Source: Galeopsis tetrahit
Lineage: Eukaryota; Streptophyta; Magnoliopsida; Lamiales; Lamiaceae
Assembly: GCA_963675135.1 (NCBI GenBank)
Contig: OY776128.1
Span: 78,080,670-78,144,669, forward strand
DNA: 64,000 nt
Direction: 5' to 3'
Shown in pieces: positions 1 to 11,409 of the stretch (the first letter of the stretch is position 1; every line of letters begins with the position of its first letter). The notes beneath the pieces were generated by a model. It worked only from the letters and a program-made list of their open reading frames with translations, did no database searches and was not told where the DNA came from. Made by a program: the position numbers and the translations under genes.

Positions 1-265
1 AAATAATCGTTTGGTAAGTAAAATTAAAACATTTCTAGAAGAGCATATTGTGTTGAACCTGAATTTATTGTTGTTTGCCTCTTTGCTTTTTTGGAAATGT
101 TTGAAATTGAATAGCATTATTGTGAGCATCGGATCATACTTATATAGCATTTATACTACGCCCGCTTTAGGGCACCCGATGTCTTTATTCCCCCTCTATA
201 TATTGGACGAAGAGGCCTAGTCGCCTATATTCATTTCAGATACACTATACATCTTTTTGTTAAAT
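1..265. other. Upstream flank of the RAV-like gene, no gene recognised
   Basis: This stretch is T-rich and carries only short chance frames. It probably includes promoter or leader sequence of the AP2/B3 gene downstream. No TATA box could be assigned with confidence. Confidence 0.3.
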
Positions 266-370
266 ATGGTTCTACCCACGAGTAGTGCGATAAGTCATGA
301 TTCTCGTTGTTTTAAAAGAAGGTCTATATCGTTTCGTAATCGCCTTCAGAGGCCTCTCCAGCTCGATGAG
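266..370 (+). other. Possible upstream exon of the RAV-like gene
   Basis: An ATG at 266 opens 35 codons that end exactly at a GAG|GTAACA donor after base 370. A polypyrimidine tract and TTCAG acceptor end at 935. Joining 370 to 936 keeps one frame through AGA GCA into the ATG at 942, so this exon could add 37 residues to the N terminus. It could equally be 5' leader, because family members usually start close to the AP2 domain. The intron would be 371-935. Confidence 0.4.
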
Positions 371-941
371 GTAACAATTGAAGTGTGTGGCGTTTGCCAA
401 AATGTTTTTACCGTTTATGATCTTTTTCTTACTTGCAACGGCCTTGTACTAGTTTATGTATATTGTGATTTTGATTTATTTTGTGTTCGTTCTATTATTA
501 TGAAAGAATTGATTTTACAAATCTTCGTATGATAGATCTGGTAATTTATGCAAGTGTAGTCATATATAGATTTTTTCAATGTATAAATCGAGCATCAAAG
601 GAAGCTGAGCACGAATTCTGGTCAATGTGTTTGTCGATGGTGTATCGTTTATATGTTCCTTTGTGCTGACTTCATAAGATTCCTTATTTATCGCCCTTCG
701 CTGGAATAAATAAGTTCTATGTATTATTTTACATGTTTTCTTCATTTTAATGTTAATCAATTAAGTTTCAAGTGTCACATTTGTGTATGATATGCATTTG
801 CTCTTTGTTACATGGTGACAAAAATTGTGCAGTAATGCATTGTTATATGTCATTATATATGTTATGTAACTTTTTAATTCATTCTTTTATAATTGGTTCT
901 TCTATTTATCATTTCCTTGGTTTTTTTTTTTTCAGAGAGCA

Positions 942-1952
942 ATGGATGATCATAGTCGTCTCTCATCCGATTCCGTAGCTAATCAACTGGGCGGAGATCC
1001 TATGCACAATGGAGGCCCCTCCAGTTCAAAGCTTCGAGGTGTGTTGACTCAACCCAACGGGCATTGGGGCGCTCAGATTTACGCTAACCAGCAGCGTATT
1101 TGGCTTGGAACGTTCAAATCCGAGAATGAAGCTGCAATGGCGTACGATAGTGCTGCAATAAAGCTTCGTAAGGGAATCACGAATCGGAACTTTCCGTGGA
1201 CTGATGTTACTGTTTGTGAACCGAGCTTCCAAGCTCAGTTCAATACTGAAACGGTTCTCGCTATGATTAAGGATGGCTCGTATAATGCCAAGTTTGCTGA
1301 ATATCTGAGGGTGCAAGAGCAACAAGGGTACGATGTGGTGGCTATTCGCGATACCTTAAGCGTTAATTCGAAACTTCTTTTCCAAAAAGCGCTCACTCCG
1401 AGTGATGTAGGCAAGTTGAATCGCCTCGTGATTCCAAAAAAGTATGCGGTGAAATTTTTCCCTAAGATCGTCGATCTCAAGGTAAAGAACCAAAGTAGCA
1501 AGGAAGATGTAGAGCTCGTGTTTTACGATAGGTCGATGAGGTCGTGGAATTTTCGGTATTGCTATTGGCATAGTAGCCAGAGTTTTGTGTTCACTAGGGG
1601 ATGGAATATGTTTGCTAAAGAGAAACAGTTGCAATCAAAGGATAAGGTTATTATCTCTTGCTTTGATCAGCATATTAATGATCGTGATCGGAACATGTTT
1701 TTAATCGACGTGGAGTATGACGTTCAATCTAGGGCTGTCGATGAGGCGTTGGAGGTTAGGGTTGGCCCCCCGGGTTCCAATGGTCATGTTAAGATGGAGG
1801 AGATCGAAAGTGAAGGTGTTGGGCCACGAGGTTCGAATGGTGATGTTAAGATGGAGATGATCGAGAGCGAAGGAGACCGTGTAAACGTGGGCCCGTTTCC
1901 GTGCAATGAACCGAAGAAGTCTGTTAGGCTATTTGGTGTGGAGATATGTTGA
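942..1952 (+). CDS. RAV-like AP2/ERF and B3 domain transcription factor
   Basis: A 336-residue nuclear DNA-binding protein with the two domains that define the RAV family. An AP2 domain lies at about 30-90 (LRGV, WGAQIY, RIWLGTF, AAMAYDSAAIKLR). A B3 domain lies at about 146-258 (LFQKALTPSDVGKLNRLVIP, FYDRSMRSWNFRYCYW, SQSFVFTRGW). Near the C terminus RLFGV (329-333) matches the repression motif that recruits TOPLESS-type corepressors. RAV proteins bind bipartite CAACA/CACCTG sites and repress targets such as flowering genes. The layout resembles the Arabidopsis At1g51120/At1g50680 branch. The coding part here has no intron, as is usual for RAVs. Residues 275-292 and 293-311 are a near-perfect tandem repeat (VGPxGSNGxVKMExIESEG), which is unusual. 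I chose the ATG at 942 because it lies just inside the exon after the acceptor at 935; an in-frame extension from 266 is possible. Confidence 0.93.
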   Translation: MDDHSRLSSDSVANQLGGDPMHNGGPSSSKLRGVLTQPNGHWGAQIYANQQRIWLGTFKSENEAAMAYDSAAIKLRKGITNRNFPWTDVTVCEPSFQAQFNTETVLAMIKDGSYNAKFAEYLRVQEQQGYDVVAIRDTLSVNSKLLFQKALTPSDVGKLNRLVIPKKYAVKFFPKIVDLKVKNQSSKEDVELVFYDRSMRSWNFRYCYWHSSQSFVFTRGWNMFAKEKQLQSKDKVIISCFDQHINDRDRNMFLIDVEYDVQSRAVDEALEVRVGPPGSNGHVKMEEIESEGVGPRGSNGDVKMEMIESEGDRVNVGPFPCNEPKKSVRLFGVEIC

Positions 1953-2318
1953 TGAGCAAGTTTGGATGGATGATCATTGGTCTGTTATGCATTTTTTTAT
2001 GATGAGTTGATTCATCTTTTGGTTCTTGATTTTTATTTCTTTTAAATAAAACAAAATTGTTTTGGAGTTTTTAAATTGGAATTTTCAGGAGTTAGCTGAA
2101 GTTAGGTTCTTGATCCGAATTGAATGGTGTTTGAGCTATTATATGAGAATATTTTTTGGTTAGTTTATTAATCATTTTGATATTTTTGTGAAATGGTGTA
2201 AATTAATATTAATTGTTGCATGTGGTTAGAATGTTGTACTTTTTTGTGATTTCTGGAAATTTTGTTTAAAGGGTATTCGGGCTATTCATATTCTATAATC
2301 TATAGTATTATACTTTGG
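1953..2318. other. 3' flank of the RAV-like gene
   Basis: AT-rich sequence with a likely 3' UTR. An AATAAA-type signal near 2045 could direct polyadenylation. No coding sequence was seen before the transposon at 2327. Confidence 0.4.
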
Positions 2319-2326
2319 GTTCTATG

Positions 2327-2727
2327 TAGGGGTGTGCAGCTAAAGGGCGGACCGGAGATCGGAATTAGCAAGAACAAGATTGATGAATTTGTATATTAAA
2401 ATTAAAGTGTTTGCTCTTTATTAAGCTAATTTGAAATTTATATTATTATTAATTATCTTTCGACCCTAAAAATAAATTAAATATGTTTTTAAATTATATA
2501 TTTGTAAAAAATGTAATAGATCTCAACACATTTTCACTGATTTTGAAAAATAATTGAGAGTGCTAGTAAAAAAATATATATAAAAAAAAAAATTCCTGTC
2601 CGAACAGAAAAATTCCGGTCTTGAACCGGACCGAAAGATCGGAATCCAAAATTTGCCGGATTGGAGACCGGACCGAAATCTAACCGCTCGGTTCGATTCC
2701 GATCCGATTTTTTTTTTAACACTCCTA
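2327..2727. mobile_element. hAT-type MITE, copy 1
   Basis: A 401-bp element bounded by inverted ends TAGGGGTGT and ACACTCCTA, flanked by a perfect 8-bp duplication GTTCTATG (2319-2326 and 2728-2735). The 8-bp duplication and the TAGGG-type end are hallmarks of hAT transposons. Near its ends it carries CCGGACCG-type motifs, and it has no coding capacity. A relative lies at 41716-42233 with the same ends and core. Four to five consecutive C/G-rich motifs contrast with the AT-rich core. Confidence 0.88.
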
Positions 2728-2735
2728 GTTCTATG

Positions 2736-3630
2736 AACTGGATTTAAAACAAAATGTCATTCTATTGTTTTTTTTTCCATATGTAATGAATCATAAATTT
2801 TATATAAATTAAATGACCATTAAATGTAATTTAGATTTTGAATTTTGTTGGTTTCTCCGAACCAGTATTTTAAATGTAAATGATCAAACTGTGGATTGGG
2901 GACCAGTTCATGGCTCAATTGGTTGGATCGGCTGAGCTGTTAAAAATTAAAATGATCTCTATTTATTTATTTCAATATTTTATAGTATGTTAAATTTAAA
3001 AAATTAAAAAAAAATATGCACTTATAAGATTCATATTAAAACAAACACTAAAGTAATAACATAAAAGTTTGACTCGAAACAACTCAATTAAAACCGTTGA
3101 AGAAAAAGAAATATAGTAATTAATTTTTTTTTGAAAAAGTGATTCTGGTTTTCCTGTCTGTTTGGTTTTGTCAGATTTTGACATGTTCAATCGTTAGAAT
3201 GATTTTTTAAGTGGTATCGGATTGGTTTCGAGATCGATTTCCAATTCAATCGGTTGAACCAACCAGTACGTTTATGAAAACAGTGCTCCGAACTTTCTTT
3301 TGTCAAGTAGTACTTTTTTTTAAAGGTAGAACATCGATAGATCAAAAAATTACAACTGATAAAAACACATGTTTATCATCACAAAATCCTAATCAATCAA
3401 ACGAAATCTGCTCCAAGTCAACCGTGAGACAATGGAGAGAGAACCACATTTCAAGCAAGACGTTCCCTTAGGTTCCTCGATCTAGGAAGGTAACAAATTG
3501 TCGTACACTACGACTCGCATCACATTTTCCCAGCTCACTGAGACAAGACCCCAAGGACGACCAACTCCAAACAAAACAGAAAGCAAATACCAACTAAAAC
3601 AAAAAATAAAACGGGATCAACGGATGACTC
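2736..3630. other. AT-rich intergenic DNA
   Basis: No gene was recognised. The part from about 3390 is less AT-rich and lies downstream, on the minus strand, of the leader-like exon at 3634-3810. It could be its intron. Confidence 0.35.
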
Positions 3631-3633
3631 ACC

Positions 3634-3810
3634 CGATCGACCAGCGTAGCACCGTCACGGAGGATCTACCCGTTGATCCCAACTAATATCCTTAAAAAAA
3701 CCCCAAACCCCACTGAAAATCTGAAGAAGAGGATCAACAAGAAAAACCAAGAAGGGAGAAAGTTTATTGGGGTTTGTTGGGGAGAGAAAACTTGAGAGAG
3801 GATATAACAG
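3634..3810 (-). other. Leader-like non-coding exon with a strong donor
   Basis: On the minus strand this stretch starts with CT-rich sequence of the kind found in plant 5' leaders and ends at GATCGG|GTGAGTC, a near-consensus donor. It holds no long frame. No coding exons were found further along the minus strand, where the RAV gene lies in opposite orientation. It may be the first exon of a non-coding or antisense transcript, or chance. Boundaries are approximate. Confidence 0.25.
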
Positions 3811-3815
3811 TCCTT

Positions 3816-4640
3816 TGTTGTCAAACTTGAAAACAAGAACAAAATGTCAAGTAGTTACTGGGTTAAGTGCATACATTTATTTTCACTAGACAATCTCATA
3901 TATGAGGTGAATTAAAAAAAAAAATGTAAAAAAAAATTAACCCAAAAATAATTGTATCGATACAATGGACACGTCAAGTTCCAACGAGGGTTTCTTTGTA
4001 TTTGATCATTATTCTGCTATTATAAATATTTCCAAATACCAAAATCAGAAGCTACGCAACATCAATTCCTGATAAAATAGATACGGAGTAGTAATTTATA
4101 AAGATATCTGATAAAATGAGTATTAACACAGGCTCTGAAATTGGAGTAACATATGGTTTCCATTAAAAAAAAAAAAAAGTCGAAATAATATGCAGAGGCG
4201 AGGCCGATCCGTAGAGCCATTGCTCGATAACAAACGCCATTGGTTTTCGATTGATCATGACAATCTGCATTAGGTGATACATAAATTAGACTGGTAACAA
4301 TGTAGTATAAAAGAAGGCAACAGTAAGCACGAACTAATCCCAATACAAGGGAACTCAGAAATTGTAAATTGCACGAGACAGACGAGATAACTATTCCATA
4401 ATAAGAAAGAACGATCACATACGAGAGACGAATAACTTGAAAATTGCTTAATTATAAACACTCCAGGCCCAGCAAGAATTAAAGGATTCATATTTACAAG
4501 CATGACACTTAACCAGGATTAAACAAAATCACATCTCAACAACAACATAATTATATCATTCAACTCAATCATCACTCAAGAAATTAAGCGCGTTTACAGT
4601 AAGCACCCTTGACTATATATACATGAAGTCATTTTGCGAA
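3816..4640. other. AT-rich intergenic DNA
   Basis: No gene was supported here. Minus-strand frames at 4062-4503 have no recognisable domain. The part next to 4641 may be 3' UTR of the minus-strand exons at 4641-4858. Confidence 0.35.
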
Positions 4641-4858
4641 TCATGTCACCAGACGGACATTCCTCACATTTCTTAGAATCTGGTTAGAGATGCATTCTAA
4701 TACAACAAGCCACATGACAATTACTTGTGGCTATTAACCAGTGGGAGTGGAAAGAATTACCGTAAGATGGTGGTGCTTGAATTCAATATGGAAGATATAA
4801 TCGTGACTCCACTGGTGCTCCATGTAACCAAATGCATCCCCTCCATCAAGTTGGCAAG
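4641..4858 (-). CDS. Last two exons of an unidentified protein-coding gene (partial)
   Basis: Two exons can be read on the minus strand. The first (4858-4761) follows TTTTAG, opens with two bases of a split codon, and reads CQLDGGDAFGYMEHQW then SHDYIFHIEFKHHHLT. It ends in phase 0 at ACG|GTAATT. After an 81-bp intron ending AACCAG, the second exon (4679-4641) adds ILRNVRNVRLVT and a TGA stop. The composition (aromatic, His-rich, then a hydrophobic strand) looks like a real protein C terminus, but I do not recognise the family. Upstream exons should lie above 4858 on the minus strand, and I could not assemble them. A degraded gene is the main alternative. Confidence 0.45.
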
Positions 4859-5608
4859 CTAAAACGGGAAGAACGGAAATGAAGCATGTTTAATGGTTAT
4901 TTGAATGTACGCATAACGGCATAAGCAATTAAATGACATGTAGTACTAGAAAAAAATTAGTGATTGTATGCAAGATATTTAATTGAATCTATTGGAGTAC
5001 TTGGTTTTATATATCTTTTTATTCCTGAATTTTCCATTATCAGTATGTATACTGTTGAGCCCAAAAAATTCAAGTTAACAACAAGTAGAGTAGATTAAGT
5101 ACTTGATATGTATCAACTCGGTCATTTAGATTGTATAGATATATTGTAGAATATCATCTTAATTTTCATATAAACAATTGTTTTAACAGATAATTCTCAG
5201 GTTTTTATTTGGACAACCGTTCAATCCCAATTATGTATGTTTGCCTAGCTACTCGTCCCGCTAGAAATAGTAACATCTCGGTCAAATATAAAGAAGACGA
5301 TCTATATGTGTATAGTCCATAGACTCCATACCTAAGAGGTGTTATCTTAAGTGTAGTACATATCAAATTATCAATAGAGTATTTTCTAGGCTGGTAGGTT
5401 CCTCTAATCAATATTCCAACGACTATACCAACACACGCATATGATGATAAATATCGTAGGATTCATATGATGCATATATTCCACAAATAGAATTGGGGCC
5501 CTAATATACTGAAATAGATTATAACTATTAAAAAACCTCTTCCCAAGGTTTAATAGGTCCATCCCTTGTATTAAGAGATGATTTCCCCTAAGTTAATTTG
5601 ATAATAAC
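4859..5608. other. AT-rich DNA, possibly intronic
   Basis: No exon could be placed. If the exons at 4641-4858 belong to a live gene, this is its upstream intron. Confidence 0.3.
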
Positions 5609-5610
5609 TA

Positions 5611-5863
5611 CTCCCTCCATCCACGAAAAGTAGTCCCATTTACCTTATATTCTTTGTCCACAAAATGTAGTCTCATATCCTTTATGAAAGCTATCACCCT
5701 TCAACCATCACTTAATTACTCAAATTGCCATCAACTTTATTCACAAACAATTACTTTATTCACAATGGACCCCACAATACCCTACAATACCCTTACTTTA
5801 TCTACCTTTTTCTTAAAACACGTGTCCCACTCCAATGGGGCTACATTTCATGGACGAAGGGAG
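5611..5863. mobile_element. Stowaway MITE
   Basis: A 253-bp element with ends CTCCCTCCATCCACGAAA and TTTCATGGACGAAGGGAG, flanked on both sides by TA. The CTCCCTCC ends and TA target site define Stowaway (Tc1/mariner-derived) elements. It is not coding. Confidence 0.88.
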
Positions 5864-5865
5864 TA

Positions 5866-6780
5866 CTAAATAGTATCTCTTTTTAGCACTAGATGACCCA
5901 ACATATATCAAGAAAAGCCATGAAATATTTTACAAACTAGACACTTTTAACCATTCACAAAAATGTCGCTATAGCCAATCTTAGAGCTAGATGTCAACCA
6001 TTGTCTCGTCCACGTCACTGGACTTGCTATAAGAATATCGAGCCAAAAAAATAAGTAGGACTTATGCTAAGTAGCTAGAGACCTCATTAGTGTAACAACA
6101 TCTGCACTATTGAGCTAGCTCAAACACACTAAACTACATAAGAGATTTAAATACAATGTATTTCTTCATATTATAGATACAAAATATATTGTTATAAACT
6201 AAAAAAAATAAAAAATTAAAGGAATGCAGCTGAAAAATCAATAAATCCCAAGTAAAGATGCATCAATAAATATGCATAATATTCTTCATTCGTGCCTAAT
6301 TACTTTTTGCTACAAACAGTTAAAACTTGGTCAAAAGTAAGATGCAGAGATGTACTTGTTTGTTTCTGCATGTTATACAGTGTTTCCTGTGTTGCTAGCT
6401 AGATTCTATATATGTAACCAATTCAAATGACCAAATTTGATTGTACTATATATGATTATTGAACAATCAAATCAATGTTAATTTATAACTGAATACTTTA
6501 ATCAAACATTCTGACATTATCAGGATGGGGGGGCCTAAAATGAGCATTGAATGTAGGGTTATTTAAAATAAATTCCTGCAAATTAAAACAAAAAATATGT
6601 AGCCCTCTCCTTGTTAGTTTGCCAAGCATTTCTTCAGCAAAAGATTACAATTACAAAGCCAAGATAAATCAATCTTATTGAACACACACATCCATGTGAA
6701 TTGTGTGGTAAATTAAAATGACTGATTTCATGTCATGCAGGATCAATCCCCCAATCACCAAATTTGGCCTAACTAGGCTT
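5866..6780. other. AT-rich intergenic or intronic DNA
   Basis: No gene, RNA or clear repeat recognised. Confidence 0.3.
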
Positions 6781-6781
6781 A

Positions 6782-6992
6782 GGTCCCGTTTGGTAGATAT
6801 GTTGAAATATTTTTATTCGGGCCCAGATATCTCAATTGGCCCAAATTGAAGGGCAAATAGTGTGTTTTTCGATTAATTGGTATGCACACAATTGAATGGC
6901 CCAGGAGTATGTTTTTACATGTTGGGTAGAAATTTTATTTTATGTATGATTACCCATCTATCATGGGCTAATCTCCCCTACCAAACTGCTAA
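6782..6992. mobile_element. Tourist-like MITE (GTTTGGTAG ends)
   Basis: About 210 bp with short inverted ends CCCGTTTGGTAG and CTACCAAACTG. The sequence between is non-coding and contains GGGCCC/GGCCC motifs. The superfamily is inferred from the end sequence only; a target-site duplication could not be fixed. Confidence 0.5.
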
Positions 6993-6993
6993 A

Positions 6994-8118
6994 TTAGGGT
7001 CAGGCTATGTAATCACATCATTTTAGAGTGACATCATCAATACCAATATGGACAATTGTTAATTTTTATGATTTACAAATATATATAAGAATCTTGTTTG
7101 TTACTAATTTCTTTGATCATCCCTGTAATTTAAAGCTCATAGACAACTTTACTATGTTCCAAGAAAGTGTGGTGGAACCAAACATCTTGAAACTTATATG
7201 AATCTAATTTAGTAGCAAATATCATGAAGTTCTATTGTTGTCAAAGAATTCACCTATGCAAAAAGAAGCCTGCGCAGGAATATAACCAAGATTCATGGCA
7301 ACAAAAATAATAAGCTTACATTATACTATACAATAATAAAATGTGGCAATTACCCACAGTTGTTAACAGACGACCAAGGTGTATAAATACGCCGAAATCC
7401 AGACACAAGGTGAGACTCCTGCCTTGTGGAGGTGAGGTACAAATATACACATTTTAGTTTTTTTTTTTTTTTTCTTTTGGTCCCGTCTTAAGGATTTATG
7501 CCTCCATATAGGAATAAATGACATTATTTATAAGAAAATATATATCATTACAATAAGTTTAAGATGACCTAAAATATTTATATGAGCTTTTTGTATTGAA
7601 CAAGCATTTATACACATATGAGCAATAACTATTGTTTGGTTCCTAGGTACACGATTAGCATGTATTTTATATACTATGAAAGTACATGTATTTGTTTTAG
7701 TCAAATTCATATTAATTTGTTACATGAATTTGTTAATGGATTTATATATATACACGTAGTATGGCATGTATTATATTTAATATTATTATTTTCTTAGAAA
7801 AAAAAATCCATGTAAAACTCTATTTAGGAACAATCTACCTATAGTTATATTTTTTACCAGTCCCGACTATAACAATATGACAGTATGGAGGTTATACTGT
7901 ATCAGGCATAAGTTCATACAGAATACTTTCATTTTAGCACTTAGTTACAGAAAAATACAATCACTTTCAGCATTATGCACACAAAAACCCTGCAGCATAT
8001 TTCAAAATTCTTAACATGTTGTATAAATCTCAGAAACTCCACTGATCTCAGAACATAATGACAGAAGAAATATGAATTTTCCATCGGTTGAATAGTGAAT
8101 ATTTTCATGACTTTATTG
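6994..8118. other. AT-rich intergenic DNA
   Basis: No gene recognised. A T-rich tract lies at about 7458-7475. The minus-strand frame near 7941-8201 shows no domain. Confidence 0.3.
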
Positions 8119-8466
8119 TAGGGGCGCTTGGTTCGTAATTCTTCAATGAGAATGGTAATGGAAATGGATATAGAGCAATTGTGGTGGTTAATGATGATCA
8201 ATTTACCTTAATCATACGTACTTCATACGAGGTAATGAGACTCAAAATAAGTTAATTATTACCCCTATACTCATTTCTCCTCAATCATTCCACTATTTGT
8301 CAACAAAATATCATTTTTTGTCCTAACTAAAGCCCTAAGTAACAAAGCCTACGGGCTATTTATTCTGGATTTAATTAAAAAGATTCTTACTAACTTAATA
8401 AAGGAGAAATATAAGATGTCTATCATTATCATTCCCATTTAATTATTTGAACCAAAGCTTCCCCAA
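8119..8466. mobile_element. MITE family A, copy 1
   Basis: About 348 bp with imperfect inverted ends of some 40 bp: GGGGCGCTTGGTTC with ATGAGAATGGTAATG on the left, CATTATCATTCCC and GAACCAAAGCTTCCCC on the right. Its interior matches the reverse complement of the element at 11410-11780, including the GAGGTAATGAGACTC segment. Non-coding. The superfamily is unresolved. Confidence 0.68.
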
Positions 8467-11409
8467 TTATCTTCCATGTTATGCAACAACTATAATTTGT
8501 TCTAGAATGAAAAAGAAAAGAGAAGGAAGAGATAAATAGATGCACAAACGAAAGAAAAAAACGAACGACGGGAGAGAAGCAGAATATAGTACCAGCAGCT
8601 GTGCGATTCAATCAGAAACACAAGTAGTGTGCCTTCAAACCTCAAACAAAACTTAAGGCGAATCAAATCTGCATGCATTTCTCAATGTCGCCAACTACGG
8701 GCTTCTTCAAATAACACATTGCACTAGGTGCACACCTCGAGTGCCTTTTAAAACAAGATACAGAACAGATTAAGGGAAATAGCTTCATATAGTTCACCAT
8801 ATTCAGTAGCAACAATACTATAGATATAGCTACAAATACATTGTTCATACCGGCTAGATTTACATAATTGTGGGCCACAAAGTGTACACCATATTCAATA
8901 ATATCATAACTCCAAAAAACAAACACTAACAGAAAAATGAAGTTCAATGTGAAATTTTATCATGCACAAGACAGGAGGCATATGAATGTAACTAAATAAC
9001 ATTTTCTCTTTAAACAATGTTTGGGACAAGAATTTGTGAAATTGTGCCTTAAATTCATAAAACTAAAATCTAGGCATATATTCATGAGAATAGTATCACA
9101 CAAATTAGGATGAATTTGGGTTTTAAAAATTACCAATTATGGAGCATGCTAATGTGACATTCCCATTATAAACTTTCCAACAATGAGCTTGCCTTTACAC
9201 TCTCCAGATCATGTGTTCAAATATTTGTTGGTAACTACCAATTATGAAGTGTCTTAATGCATACGGTGTTTGTGTCACATGAACTATGGGATTTTATTGA
9301 ATAGGGATCTTAAGTATATACACTAAAGAAAGGAAGTTGTGTTGACAATAGTTATAAGAAGATACCAAAAATTTTGGTCATTTTAAGTGATAAATTCGAA
9401 AGTTGCCAACGTCGACTTTGAGTGAAGTGCCTTCCTATTTGATAACTTCCTTCATGAATATCTCCAAGAGCCCAAGTATCACATACAGCCAAAGAAGATC
9501 CTCGAACACTAGAAGAAAAGCACCTAGATCCAACAAAATTAAGAAAATAGCTAAACTTGCGGTAACTTCATATCTTTCAAGACATAATCGAAGAATGGAA
9601 CCATTCCATGATTTATCGCAATAAAGCACACAAATAGCATCCTCTGGATTATTTGCTTTAATTTTAAACTATTCATATGTAATCCCTAATTTGATTGGTA
9701 AATAAGAACTAACACATGACTTGGCTATTTGCCAAATCCATTTCATAAAGTAAATCCCTGATGTGTCTTCATATGCTATTATACTTCAAGCCTCAAAGTT
9801 CATTGTCCAACTGCCGAATCCTATCTAGGATGCCCCAAACTATGTACAATGACTACGTTAGTAAATCACCAATCACCAAACTATTCGCAATATTCAGGTT
9901 CATCTACTGAAAAACTACAATATAGCTAAACAGCCTAAACATACTAGGTACTCAAATAAGTAAATAGTAAATGATGTAAATTAACATAGTAGTGGGAAAC
10001 TTATTATAGAACAATAGTGAATACTATAATTTAGGGAATGATGGAAGAGTAGAAAAAACTACAGAATTTTCCCATTATTTTGGTGTGTCGGCATTATTTT
10101 CTCTCCAAACATCTACCTAGCTTCTCCAAAAGATCACTTTCCTCCAACAAATCAGCTACAAAAGGTCCGTTTTAGCGGCTATATTGTTCAAGTCTTTAAA
10201 CTCTGAATTATTAACATCTCTTGATTTCAAAGAGAACCAAAAGTGTGACCATGAGACATAGTTACAAACATGTAATTCAGCAACTGGTTAGATCATGGGC
10301 TTCATTATGTCATACAAAGAATTCAGTTTCACAGTGCACCTTTTTATGTTTAGATTGTGATATGCTCTACTGCACATAAAAATAAAAATAAAAACTTAGA
10401 GAACACCCCAAAGTAAAATCCTGCAGGAAAGCTCATTATGGCATATATCATCACATCTTTTTATGTTTGGATTGTGCAGCAATGGAAAGTTCATTACTTT
10501 AAATGGGCACAAGTTTTGACGGGAAAGGTCTGCATATAGTTAAATTTAACTGGATAGGTCATTCCTCTGACTAGAAAAAATGCATATACTTCCTCTCAAT
10601 ACTCAGTAGCCAATTTAACTGGGCACGAGTTAATTTTACATGATAGTTACAAAAACTGAGAGTTTTAAAGTATCCTTACAATTTTCCCATTAAAAGTCGT
10701 GGTCCTGAATAAGTGTTGTCATATGGAATTTATAGCAACAAAGACACCATATGATATGGAAGCGGCTACTTAATGAATAATGAGGCTTAAGTATTTATAG
10801 TGAATATATATTATAGGTATTAGCATTTATACTTAATTAAGCTTTTTAAACCTATCTTTCCTTATCATTATTTCATTTAACAAGAACATTAAAAATATAT
10901 ATACAAGAATAATGATATCCATCATTATTTCATGAGTGTCTTATTATCGTTGCATAAGGCACTACATAGTACATTGCATCAGCAAGTCTTTGCGATTTAA
11001 TAGGGAACATCTGTATGAACTTACACAGCATGTAAGATCGAACCATTATATGACTTAAGTTATCTGTTACAAGGGAATAAGCGGACAGCCATTTTCTGAT
11101 TAATCAAAGATCCACATCAAAGGGTAAAATTGGATTTTTAGTTCGGGTTTTCATGCATATTGACTCCGTAGGAAGAGGTTATGACTAACAATTCATGTCA
11201 ATTCAGCACCTAGTAATATCTTAAATTCCTTTCTCAGTAAAGTTTTGATGCATTTACTGAAGACAGTAAATGCAATTGAAGTTTAAAATAAAGGTGAAGA
11301 GTTCCAAGTGATCTTTCACTTTGAACTAATTTAATTATGTGGTACTTTTCCGTCTGAGTTTTGTAACCTAAATCTTAGCAAACAAAATGTATTGTCTTAG
11401 TAAAACTAA
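8467..11409. other. AT-rich intergenic DNA
   Basis: Nearly 3 kb without a supportable gene. Short frames at 8663-8947 (minus) and 9403-9629 (both strands) show no recognised domain and no convincing splice sites. If the pri-miR156 transcript is spliced, some of this could be its intron. Confidence 0.3.

Noticed and set aside
2690..2710. GGTTCGATTCC, resembling a tRNA B box
   Set aside because: No matching A box or cloverleaf; it is part of the hAT MITE end.
8663..8947. Minus-strand frame ending in a Cys-containing tail (MCYLKKPVVGDIEKCMQI)
   Set aside because: The tail looks protein-like, but no acceptor, upstream exon or family could be assigned.
9403..9629. Opposed frames of 73 and 64 residues
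   Set aside because: No domain, no splice context and no stop-start logic beyond chance; the hydrophobic minus-strand frame is not convincing as a membrane protein gene.
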